64,000 nucleotides of DNA from a virus, in IMG/VR virus record IMGVR_UViG_3300017739_000005, positions 1 through 64,000 of that record. The stretch is one strand, 5' to 3'. The stretch's first letter is position 1, and every line of letters starts with the position of its first letter. The notes below the pieces were generated by a model. It ran no database searches, was not told the origin of the DNA, and saw only the letters and a program-made list of their open reading frames with translations. This document shows positions 49,972 to 59,195 of the stretch, one piece after another. The position numbers and the translations under genes are program-made.

Positions 49972-50199
49972 TTATGCAGCGTCTACGTTATCCACTTCTG
50001 GAGCAGGTTCCGCTTCATTCTCTGTACCGAGGCAGTATTCTAGAGTCTCAATAGCACCTTGTAATTTAAGTGCTTGCTGTTCATTGCCGCGAATCATCTT
50101 CGCCATTCTTTGATTGTCTTCAATAAGACGCTTGTAGCGATCTTTGAAATCACCAAGAAGTTTATCTTGGTCAATTACTTCAGGTTGGTCTGCAGGCAT
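49972..50199 (-). CDS. Small coiled-coil protein (75 aa)
   Basis: LLGDFKDRYKRLIEDNQRMA, then EQQALKLQGAIETLEYCLG and an acidic Glu/Ala/Pro/Asp tail. One long helix. The start shares one base with the stop of the neighbour. Found with the giant baseplate gene; a chaperone or regulator of assembly is possible, without direct evidence. Confidence 0.7.
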   Translation of the reverse strand: MPADQPEVIDQDKLLGDFKDRYKRLIEDNQRMAKMIRGNEQQALKLQGAIETLEYCLGTENEAEPAPEVDNVDAA

Positions 50200-50420
50200 T
50201 AATTTTTCTCCAATAATGTTTTCAGTAAGGATTTGATTTCCGACATATCTGATTTTAACACATCTACGTCAGATTTCAAGTTATCGAGGGTTTCAGCACT
50301 CATTTTACGCTTCTTAGCAGCGTTCCCAGGAGGTGTGGGTTTCATATTTAGGACAGCGTTGGTATCGGAATCCCGAACTAAATCGGGATGTCCTTTAACG
50401 GGAATGTAATCAGAGGTCAC
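50199..50420 (-). CDS. Small phage protein with coiled-coil end (73 aa)
   Basis: Start YIPVKGHPDLVRDSDTNAVL is a short motif widespread in T4-like phages; then a basic linker (GNAAKKRKMSAETL) and a coiled coil (DVDVLKSDMSEIKSLLKTLL). It overlaps the large baseplate gene by 11 bp. Virion association is likely but unproven. Confidence 0.7.
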   Translation of the reverse strand: MTSDYIPVKGHPDLVRDSDTNAVLNMKPTPPGNAAKKRKMSAETLDNLKSDVDVLKSDMSEIKSLLKTLLEKN

Positions 50421-53400
50421 TTAATGCCATAACACGAAGGTTTTTGAGTTCAGGAACGTATGCTTGGTTCCTAGAGGTCATAATAATTTTGATCTGTGCA
50501 GAACTAAACTCGGTTCCTTCGAACGTATATTCGAGGTCACGATATAGAATGCCTTCTGTCTTAGCGACAGTTTTGTCTTCTTTACCGTTTCCGTTAAAAT
50601 ATGTATAACCGATCTCATCAAACGTTAATGATGTACCAACAGGCATTGTCCTGTACATCACGTGGATCTCGGTATCTGGGTGTCTCCACGCTTCAAATGA
50701 AACTCTCAAGGAGTTGGCAGGTTGAAGCAGGTTCATAACCTTAGAAATATACACTGCTGAGTTTAGATCACCTGTTCTATCTTCAGCATTAGAATTAGAA
50801 GCAGCAATCTGATTAATTCTATTAGATGTTGTAATGAGTGAACAACGATCACGGTCAACGATTGGTGACAAGTTTTTGTTAGTTGTACTCATCAACAACT
50901 GGAAGTTGAGTGACTTAGAACCAGATAGTTTGGCATCTTCATTAACTTGTGAACAAACCATCTTGGGGAATCCAAGGTAGTTGTCTTCGTTAGCAATACA
51001 GTCGATATAAACACCATCATTAATGAATGATGCTTCGTTTGTATTGTTACCATCCAAGAGAGAAGTTGCAGATACAACGTTAATTCTAGGATCAACATCA
51101 GTCTCAGGATAAACAGTCATCTGAATTTGAGGATAGAACTGTTCAAACTGTATATTCTGTGTTGATGTAACTCTTGATCCACCATTTCTAATACCATTGC
51201 TAGAAACAGATGTAACTGCAATCTTGTAAGTATCAAGTGTGGGTGAACCAATCTGGGTATGAAGTTTGTTGATTTCTACTAATGGAATACCATCAAGGTT
51301 GTAACATTCAACAATCGTGCTGGCATTGTGAACCAGAGCAGCAGTTCCTGCTTGACCACGAGAACCAGAAGGTAGAGTTAGAATCTTACCATCTGAAGAG
51401 ATGCCATTGTATTGGACAATCTCAAAATGTTTCTGTCCAATTTCAGGATCACGAAGAATGATATATCCAGGGTTACTAGTAGAAACTGCAGAACCATTGA
51501 TAAGTGGGTGGAATGCAGATGCATCAGCAACGTGTAACTGGAATGTACCAGACACACCGTCAGAGGCAGTGATACCGTTTGTATGGTATGCAGAGTCAAT
51601 AATTGTAGGAGCAACTTCTGAGATACATCCTTCAATCTTCACGTTGTTAGCAACGTCGTGCATACAGTGGTTAGCGTGATGAATAGTAACCTCAGTTGCT
51701 TTGTTGAAGTATGAGATAGGAGCAGAAGCATAATCATTGATGTCATCACCACTTGATGCCACACCACCAGAACCAATCGTACCAGAACCAGTTGTCTGAG
51801 AGGCGATTGTTTGAGTGATAGGATCAGCAGGAGCAAATGTACCCGTGACAGACTTAACTGTTAAGAGTCCTGAACCTGCGTTCCAAGCGGTAACCATACC
51901 AGATGCACCAGTACCATTAACGATTGGTTCGTTAACTGTGAATGTACCTGTTACACCAGTCAGAGTGATGTTAGCAATAGATCTAGATGAAACCAATCTA
52001 TAGATGTAATTTGCACCAGATGCAACACCTTCTCTAAATTCACCCTGAACATCATCAACAATAATATAAGAGTTAGATGAACCTGAGATACCTTGAACAA
52101 CTTCTCTAACGATCGCAGAAGGAACTGGGTTAGTATCAGTCTGAGTAATTTCAGCACCGATAGTAAAGTTAGCAACGTGATCAGAAAGAATAATCTTAAG
52201 TTGTGGTTTCAGTGTTTCAATAGGATTGTGACGCAATCTGCTAATACCACCATTACCAATAGCAAGTTGAGAGTTATTGAATACAGCAGTACCAGTTGAG
52301 TTTGCTGTAAACTCTGCCTTATGAAGGATAAACTTAAGATCCTCATACTGGTCAGCAGTCCAAGTAGAAGCGTTCTGTGATTTAAAGAGCACACCTGCAT
52401 ATGGTTGCTCAGAGATCGTTCTATCGTTTGTAATATCATCTTCACCCATTCTGGAAATCCAGAGTTTATATTCGTTGGAGTCAGAAAGAACAACCAAACA
52501 ATATTCTCTATTCTCTGTCACATAGATTGGTGACGAGAATGTAAATCTAGTAGAAACTGTTCCGTTTTCAGATAGATTAATCTGTGAAGGAAGAAGTGTA
52601 ACATCAGAGAATGCAAGAACTTTAGTGGTTGGATAACCATTTGCCATCTCTCTAACCTGTACAGATACTGGGATTCTCTCATCCTTAGTATTAAAGTACA
52701 AGTCAGCACCAGTTATAAATGCACCACCTTTAGACTCAACCAAGAAGGACTGAGCAAGAGGGTCGTACCAACCTGTGTCTCTTGTTGATGTACTTGAACT
52801 GTTAACGGTTCTACCTTGAGTAACAGTATCTCTAACAACATCGGCGTTTCTAACAGCAAGAATAGTTGTCTGCTTAGTCTCGATGACACCAGATGCAACG
52901 TAGTTAGCAGATGCAGCAGAGTCAACCTGACCAGGAACTCTAGAGTCAGTTGATGAAGTTGTAAGACGGATAACACGTGTACCTGTAGCAAATCTTGGGT
53001 TGGTGTCAACACCAGGATTAGGAATCCACATAATACCTTCAAGGTCACCGTTGGTGTTAGCAACAAGACGCTTAGTCTTAACAACAGCACGAGCACCAGA
53101 TGTTTGACCGACAAGGATCTCACCCTCTAGAGGGTTACCATAGTAAGCACCTGCAACTGTCTCCGACATAATTTTAGTGTCGATATTAAGGAGAGGTGTA
53201 GTTGATGCATAGGAACTAGGAAGTTCACTAGAATCAAATGGGTTTAGATCATCATCAAAACCAGTGTTAGGATCCATCAACTTGAGATGACAATCAGATG
53301 ACTGACCAACTACTGTCTCTCCAACAACGAAAGGTGTATTGTTTGTTCTTGTATCATCAATAGGATTCTTAATAACTTCAATCAATCGAGGCGTTGTGTA

Positions 53401-56400
53401 GAAATTAACATTAACGTTATCGATGAAAGCATAGAATCTGGTGTTTGGTTTCAGACGCTGGATCTTAAATGCAATATTTCTTGATCTAATGAAAGGAATA
53501 ACTGTACGCTCAATAACTCTATCACCAAGAGATTGGCGATCAATTCTAGGAACAACGTTAGTTCTAAGACCAGATCTAGATTGGTTACTAACAGTATTTG
53601 TGGTGTTAGTGTTAATTCTTCTGATAAACGGCCAAGAACCTCTTCTCATAAACTGAGATGAAGAAGAACTGTTACTGGAAGACCAGTTAGTTCTCCAAGA
53701 GTTCCACTGTGTAGGAACAAAACCTGTGTTGGTGTCACCACCAAGTGCTTGAACCTGTGCAGTAAAGTCACCTTCAATGTTCACAACTCTATCTGGTTCT
53801 CTCTCTTCTGCTACCCAGTCGTCAGATGATGGGAATAGATCCAATCTACCGATGTAAGCAAACACGTTGAATGGGTTTACATTCTCAACTCGTGATGCAT
53901 AAGGTTGAACAATAAACTGAATTTCGTTATATGGGAGAGTCAGTGTACCAACACTATGGTTAGTAACAGCATTAGATGCAACTTCGTTATACTCAAGAGC
54001 AACGTTTGTTGTATAATGAGACGCTCTCAAGATACCTTCAGAGAAGTCCAGAGCACAAGCAAAGTCTTCGTGTCTAGTTTGAGCAGAATCGAATGATGTA
54101 AAGTTATCAACTAAGAATCCATTCTTGAATTTATCAAAACCATCAGCATCCTTAACAGAGAATGATGCAGTTTCCATCTCAAGAAGGTTTAGAGATGTGT
54201 AATACTCAAGGTTATCAACTCTCTTTTCAATTCTACCGATGTCACGCATTGTGAAACGTCGGTTGTTTTCTCTAGAAATTCTTACATCTGCAGGACTATA
54301 ACCATATGGTTTATGGAAGAATGTTGCCATTAGCATTGCATTATCCATATCACCTGGAAGTTCTTGGTTCTCACCAGAAATACCTCTGGCAATCTTAAAC
54401 TCTTGCTGGTCAGTTAGGAATAATTTGTCAACTCTACCAAGGTAGTAGTCATAGTCACAACGAAAATCTGACTCAGGTTTTGGAATATCAATGACCGTAG
54501 CATTATTTGCAACACCACCAGAAGAGAATCCTCTATCTTTAAAGTCGAGTGATGCACAGTTTACATAGTATGGTGAACCTACAGTACCAGATCCTGAAAG
54601 AACAGGAGTAACGGCAGGTCTAAAGTCAAGAACATCTCTAAGTTCTCTTGTTTCACCGTCAAGAGTTACAGAAGGAATCCTACCATAGTCAATACCAACA
54701 TAAGATTGAGCAGCAAAATAGTCACCCGTTGCTTCGTGAGTGAATCTATCAAACACAATCATCAACTTTCTAAGAGGTTTAGTTGATGATGCATACCTAA
54801 CAAGTTTAGAAATATCGTAGAAGTGACCTTTCTGGTTAGCATCAAGGAAGAAATCTGTAGTAATATTTCTAGAACCATTATCGATAGATCCTTCTGCATC
54901 ATTTGAAAGACCAGAGATAACTTCATCGTTAGCATCAAAACCACGAATAGTTTCACCTAACTGGAAGAATGTATCGTTTTCATATACAAAATGGCAGACG
55001 TATGAAACAGCGTTGAAGTTTACAACACGCCCTTTTGCTTTAGATGTCTGACCTTCAATAATAGTACCTTCTTTGAAGATGGTTGCATCTTGCATTTGAA
55101 GGTTGGGAATTATAGCAGCATTATCGTCTGATGATTCATAGATGGCGTGAACGTTATAAACGTCAGTAGATCCAAGTGAAATCTCTTCGTCTTCAATACG
55201 AGTTCCAAACAATGAACCATATGTAAGACCATACTTAACAGCATCAGATGAGTTAGTGGTTCTCTCAACCTTCATAACTTCCATCTGAGTAGCATTCTTC
55301 AACTTCTTCTCTGCTTGGTTTTTAGAGATAGAAGCAATCAAACGACAAGATGTAACACCAGTTAAACCAGAAACAGTCAATGATGTTCTTGGAGTACCAG
55401 TTGTGTTAAATGCAAGATTTGATTCGATGTCAATCAGTGTACCTGGGGTAGGTGCAAGAGATACTAACTGATAGTGATCCTTATCATATGCAAGGAACTG
55501 TTCATCAGCAGGTAAAGAAATCGTAAAGTCATTAGCACCAGTAACTGTGATGTCGTCAAAAGAACGTGCAACAATAGCAGATTCATCACTAATATTATTG
55601 ATCGATTCTTTTGGCATCTCGATCATAAGATCAGCAGTCTCTCTATCATAAATCTGAGGACGCAATCTAACTAAGAATCCATAATCCCCTGCTGGAATAT
55701 TGTTACCAGAGTAGGTAGCAGTAGTAGCAGTTGTAATCTTATTATCGATATTACCTGAAACAGTGCTAATTCTATCAGCGAACAGAGCGTTTACTCCGTT
55801 CTGAGTAAAGATGTCATTTGGTCTGATGTCTAATGTGAAGTTAGATTGTGTACCAGTTAACGTACCAGTAGCACCCGCAGAACTTACATTAAAGTTTGTA
55901 CCAAGAATAACAACCTGAGCATCGTTGATGAGGTCTCCAGCAAATCTAATGTTGTTTGTATCTGGATCTCTACCGATCATTGAACGTGCATCGGTAACTT
56001 GGAATGAGAAATGGTCGTTTAGAGTACCGATTTCAATACCATCACGCTCAAGAATCTCCCCATTTCGGAATGAACCATAAACTTGGTAAACGTTGAATAC
56101 TGAACCACCTGATACATCGCCTTCAACAAATGCTTTTGCCCTAGAAGTTCTACCTCTAATAACGTGTCCTTGAGTAAGTGTGACTGCAGCATCTGTTTTA
56201 AAGATTGTTAGAGGTTGTAAGTCAAAAATATATGCTTTAAAAACTGTTGCTGTAGAAGTTACATTAGTACCACTATGATATTCATATGCAGCAATACGAC
56301 CAAGTGCAACAATCTGACCATTACTGGAAAGGTTATTACTTTGTGCTTGATCTCTAAACTCAATAACTTGATAGTTGGCAGTAATATTATTACCGTTGAT

Positions 56401-57621
56401 GATAGGGGACCCCTGTACATTATTCATCAACATATACTGACCCAACTCAAACGGGATGATTGAGTTCTGTAATGCAAGAGTTTCTCTTGGTTTGATCAAG
56501 TCAATGAAACTAGGAACCAGAGTTTCTGATTCGTAACCCTTAACGTATGCTTTACCAGGTCCAATCTCTACAGCATAGTGTGCAGTAGATGCATTATTAC
56601 CTTGAGGTGAAGTCTCTCCAGGAAGATATACACCACCATTAGAACCATCATTATAATGTTCTCTAACTCTTACATCAAAATCACGAACAGTATAATCACC
56701 AGACTCGTCAAATGTTCTTCTAGCAAGTTCTTTTGCAAGTTCGTTATATGCAGATCTTTCTACAAAACTTTCAATCTGAGATTTATTAATTCTTAAAAGT
56801 TCGATGAAGTTTTTATCAGTATCATCATCGATAACTTTTTTAACTAGACTGGTTCTGATCCTAAATCTGTGAGCACCAGGAGCAGAATAGTTGGAAGTAC
56901 CAGTAGCATTATCGTTTAGATTTGGATCATCTTCTGGAGTAACAATAGATTCGAAAATTTCTAGACCAATCCTATAAGAAGGATTGTTTGCATATTGATC
57001 AAGAATGATAGTCTGTTCAAGAACATCTACAAAGTGTCCTCTAATAAAGTAAACACCATTAGCAATACTAGCAGTAGAACCTACAGCAGTAGAGTTAGTA
57101 GGAAGCAACTGAGAGAAAGGAGTGCCGATCTCAATCAGAGAGTTACCATAAGTAATCTCAGAAGCACAAATCAACTGTTCGTTATCAACAAACTCTCTTG
57201 TATCTGAATCTGAACCACCAGATGTTAGATACTTAACGTATAATGTAATATAACCACGCTCAGATGTAGTAGAAGAAATACTGAATATAACTTTTGCTTT
57301 GATACCAGTGGTAAGACCTTCAATAATTTTACCAGTAATTTGTTGTCTATATTGTTCAACGTCTGCACCCAAGAATGATCCTTGGAGGATAACTGCTTTA
57401 GCATCAAGGTCATAACCAATCTGACCAGGGATGACCATACTGCCATCCTTAAACATATGCGTACCAAACGACTCAACCTGATTTTGCATCAGAGATTGAA
57501 GCGTCGTTAGTTCACGAGCTTGGATAGGGTACCCAGGGCGGAACAGCACTCGGTAAAAATTATTCGCCTTATCGAAATCATCGAAATAAGGAGCGATATT
57601 CAGATTGGTATTCTGAGGCAT
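50410..57621 (-). CDS. Giant baseplate/fibre structural protein, DUF4815-type (2403 aa)
   Basis: N-terminus NIAPYFDDFDKANNFYRVLF then RPGYPIQARELTTLQSLMQN is the DUF4815 entry domain of large cyanophage baseplate proteins. The rest is mostly beta: copies of a module GE-x-V-x-G-x-T/S-S-x-A-x-V lie near residues 484, 847, 1430, 1497, 1820 and 1894, plus a YNGI...GSRGQAGT-A-LVHNA module near 2080. The C-end (NLRVMALSDL) is conserved. It may fill the wedge role of T4 gp7/gp10-type proteins; the exact counterpart is not certain. The largest gene in the window. Confidence 0.85.
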   Translation of the reverse strand: MPQNTNLNIAPYFDDFDKANNFYRVLFRPGYPIQARELTTLQSLMQNQVESFGTHMFKDGSMVIPGQIGYDLDAKAVILQGSFLGADVEQYRQQITGKIIEGLTTGIKAKVIFSISSTTSERGYITLYVKYLTSGGSDSDTREFVDNEQLICASEITYGNSLIEIGTPFSQLLPTNSTAVGSTASIANGVYFIRGHFVDVLEQTIILDQYANNPSYRIGLEIFESIVTPEDDPNLNDNATGTSNYSAPGAHRFRIRTSLVKKVIDDDTDKNFIELLRINKSQIESFVERSAYNELAKELARRTFDESGDYTVRDFDVRVREHYNDGSNGGVYLPGETSPQGNNASTAHYAVEIGPGKAYVKGYESETLVPSFIDLIKPRETLALQNSIIPFELGQYMLMNNVQGSPIINGNNITANYQVIEFRDQAQSNNLSSNGQIVALGRIAAYEYHSGTNVTSTATVFKAYIFDLQPLTIFKTDAAVTLTQGHVIRGRTSRAKAFVEGDVSGGSVFNVYQVYGSFRNGEILERDGIEIGTLNDHFSFQVTDARSMIGRDPDTNNIRFAGDLINDAQVVILGTNFNVSSAGATGTLTGTQSNFTLDIRPNDIFTQNGVNALFADRISTVSGNIDNKITTATTATYSGNNIPAGDYGFLVRLRPQIYDRETADLMIEMPKESINNISDESAIVARSFDDITVTGANDFTISLPADEQFLAYDKDHYQLVSLAPTPGTLIDIESNLAFNTTGTPRTSLTVSGLTGVTSCRLIASISKNQAEKKLKNATQMEVMKVERTTNSSDAVKYGLTYGSLFGTRIEDEEISLGSTDVYNVHAIYESSDDNAAIIPNLQMQDATIFKEGTIIEGQTSKAKGRVVNFNAVSYVCHFVYENDTFFQLGETIRGFDANDEVISGLSNDAEGSIDNGSRNITTDFFLDANQKGHFYDISKLVRYASSTKPLRKLMIVFDRFTHEATGDYFAAQSYVGIDYGRIPSVTLDGETRELRDVLDFRPAVTPVLSGSGTVGSPYYVNCASLDFKDRGFSSGGVANNATVIDIPKPESDFRCDYDYYLGRVDKLFLTDQQEFKIARGISGENQELPGDMDNAMLMATFFHKPYGYSPADVRISRENNRRFTMRDIGRIEKRVDNLEYYTSLNLLEMETASFSVKDADGFDKFKNGFLVDNFTSFDSAQTRHEDFACALDFSEGILRASHYTTNVALEYNEVASNAVTNHSVGTLTLPYNEIQFIVQPYASRVENVNPFNVFAYIGRLDLFPSSDDWVAEEREPDRVVNIEGDFTAQVQALGGDTNTGFVPTQWNSWRTNWSSSNSSSSSQFMRRGSWPFIRRINTNTTNTVSNQSRSGLRTNVVPRIDRQSLGDRVIERTVIPFIRSRNIAFKIQRLKPNTRFYAFIDNVNVNFYTTPRLIEVIKNPIDDTRTNNTPFVVGETVVGQSSDCHLKLMDPNTGFDDDLNPFDSSELPSSYASTTPLLNIDTKIMSETVAGAYYGNPLEGEILVGQTSGARAVVKTKRLVANTNGDLEGIMWIPNPGVDTNPRFATGTRVIRLTTSSTDSRVPGQVDSAASANYVASGVIETKQTTILAVRNADVVRDTVTQGRTVNSSSTSTRDTGWYDPLAQSFLVESKGGAFITGADLYFNTKDERIPVSVQVREMANGYPTTKVLAFSDVTLLPSQINLSENGTVSTRFTFSSPIYVTENREYCLVVLSDSNEYKLWISRMGEDDITNDRTISEQPYAGVLFKSQNASTWTADQYEDLKFILHKAEFTANSTGTAVFNNSQLAIGNGGISRLRHNPIETLKPQLKIILSDHVANFTIGAEITQTDTNPVPSAIVREVVQGISGSSNSYIIVDDVQGEFREGVASGANYIYRLVSSRSIANITLTGVTGTFTVNEPIVNGTGASGMVTAWNAGSGLLTVKSVTGTFAPADPITQTIASQTTGSGTIGSGGVASSGDDINDYASAPISYFNKATEVTIHHANHCMHDVANNVKIEGCISEVAPTIIDSAYHTNGITASDGVSGTFQLHVADASAFHPLINGSAVSTSNPGYIILRDPEIGQKHFEIVQYNGISSDGKILTLPSGSRGQAGTAALVHNASTIVECYNLDGIPLVEINKLHTQIGSPTLDTYKIAVTSVSSNGIRNGGSRVTSTQNIQFEQFYPQIQMTVYPETDVDPRINVVSATSLLDGNNTNEASFINDGVYIDCIANEDNYLGFPKMVCSQVNEDAKLSGSKSLNFQLLMSTTNKNLSPIVDRDRCSLITTSNRINQIAASNSNAEDRTGDLNSAVYISKVMNLLQPANSLRVSFEAWRHPDTEIHVMYRTMPVGTSLTFDEIGYTYFNGNGKEDKTVAKTEGILYRDLEYTFEGTEFSSAQIKIIMTSRNQAYVPELKNLRVMALSDL

Positions 57622-57625
57622 TGGT

Positions 57626-59161
57626 TTAGAACTCTACTACGATCTTAATGTCTTCAATTTGGTCGCCAGCACGGGAGATTGCTCTCCTATTGTCTATGTA
57701 GATGACTTTTCCAGAGTCCTTTTTCACCTCGGATTTGGCGTAACCAGAAGTGAAAGACATACCTAAGTCATACTCAGTGTTATTAATAACACGAGTTGCT
57801 TCACCAGGTACGATAGGGAAGTTAATATCAGGGTCGGCAGAAGTACCAGAACCTGAACCAACAACGGTGTTACCACCATCAAAGACTGTTTTATTACCAG
57901 AGATTTCAGGGAAGATACCGTCAACTCTGTTTTGGTAATACTTAAGAACTTTTGTTGTTGAGTTCCAAGATACAACTCGACCTCTAGCAGTCACTTGTTG
58001 ACCACCAACAGTACGAGTTTGAGTAATAATTTCGTCAGTATTAAATGAACCTGTGAAATCTGGCGCGAAAATCACAGCGTTAGTAGCAGACAAAGTAATA
58101 GCGTCTGCCAATTCTTCAGTACCATACTTCAGAGGATTCAGAACCAAACCGATACGTCTGTAATCGTTATCAGTTGGGAAATCTCCAGAACCTTCATCGT
58201 ATGTGAACTTAGTGTTGATCATAGTACGGAACCCACCCAATTCAATTTGGGGACCTGAACCGTGTCCACCTTTCGGAGGAATGATAACGTCGATAGCACC
58301 ACCAGATCCAGTACCAGCACCGATACCGTTAATCTCATCAATGATGACTTTACCAAAGGAATAGTTGGCACCACCAGAAGTTACAGTAGCAGAGACGATA
58401 CGACCACCGTCAACCACAACAGATATTCTTCCACCAGTTCCATCACCTTTGATTGGGATGTTCTCGTATGTACCGTTGTTATATCCAGAACCTGCAGATT
58501 GGATAACAACAGTGTCAATCTCACCACCAACAGCGTCAGACACAACAGCAGTATCAATCAACACAGGCATATAATCACCTGAGAAGAATTTCAGTACCTG
58601 ACCCACAGGGATCGTGTACATATACTTCCAACGATAACCGTCAGCAGTTGTGATAATAGATGTAGATGTACCTGTCGGTTCAACCGTTGATGGTTTACCG
58701 TTAGGATCACTTGGTGATGTTCCATTGTAAATGCACTTATACGTTTGATAAGATGAGTTAACAACGTAGAAGTCAGCATCATACAGTTTGGTAGCACCAG
58801 ACGATGCAGTCTTACTGGATGAATAATCGTGACGATACATATCGTACACATAACCCAAACCACCAGTGGTTTGCTCGGGTGGGATCCAGTCAATACGACG
58901 AATAACCTGAACAGCGTCGTTCGCAAGAACACGCTTCATCGAGATCATATCATCGAATGAATCAGAAAACTCTTGGAAAGAGTCAACGGGGGTCGGAGGG
59001 TTATTCTCGTTATCCCATTCCTGAGGACGCCCAATGTACACATACAGACGATCTCTGTTTGCACCAGCAGCTATGTCACTCTGGTTCTTGTCAGGACCTT
59101 CCAGTGATTTGATGAATTTTTCCGCAGTAAAAATTCTAAATTGGTCAGTGAGTAGTGCCAT
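57626..59161 (-). CDS. 8: Baseplate wedge protein (T4 gp8), enlarged
   Basis: 511 aa against 334 in T4. Start LLTDQFRIFTAEKFIKSLEG, YVYIGRPQEWDNENNPPTP (T4 has ITFGRSEPW), RIDWIPPEQ, TTADGYRWKYMYTIPVG and the end VIYIDNRRAISRAGDQIEDI-K-IVVEF all parallel gp8. The extra length is beta-modules, including GSFNTDEIITQ ... ARGRVVSWNSTTKVL and GSGYNNGTYENIPI. It forms the wedge ring of the baseplate. Confidence 0.88.
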   Translation of the reverse strand: MALLTDQFRIFTAEKFIKSLEGPDKNQSDIAAGANRDRLYVYIGRPQEWDNENNPPTPVDSFQEFSDSFDDMISMKRVLANDAVQVIRRIDWIPPEQTTGGLGYVYDMYRHDYSSSKTASSGATKLYDADFYVVNSSYQTYKCIYNGTSPSDPNGKPSTVEPTGTSTSIITTADGYRWKYMYTIPVGQVLKFFSGDYMPVLIDTAVVSDAVGGEIDTVVIQSAGSGYNNGTYENIPIKGDGTGGRISVVVDGGRIVSATVTSGGANYSFGKVIIDEINGIGAGTGSGGAIDVIIPPKGGHGSGPQIELGGFRTMINTKFTYDEGSGDFPTDNDYRRIGLVLNPLKYGTEELADAITLSATNAVIFAPDFTGSFNTDEIITQTRTVGGQQVTARGRVVSWNSTTKVLKYYQNRVDGIFPEISGNKTVFDGGNTVVGSGSGTSADPDINFPIVPGEATRVINNTEYDLGMSFTSGYAKSEVKKDSGKVIYIDNRRAISRAGDQIEDIKIVVEF

Positions 59162-59183
59162 TGGACAGTTTCTACCTTCTCTT

Positions 59184-59191
59184 TATTTATA
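59184..59191 (-). promoter_or_regulatory. T4-type late promoter for gp8
   Basis: Exact TATAAATA on the minus strand, 23 bp before the gp8 ATG. Confidence 0.82.
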
Positions 59192-59195
59192 GGGG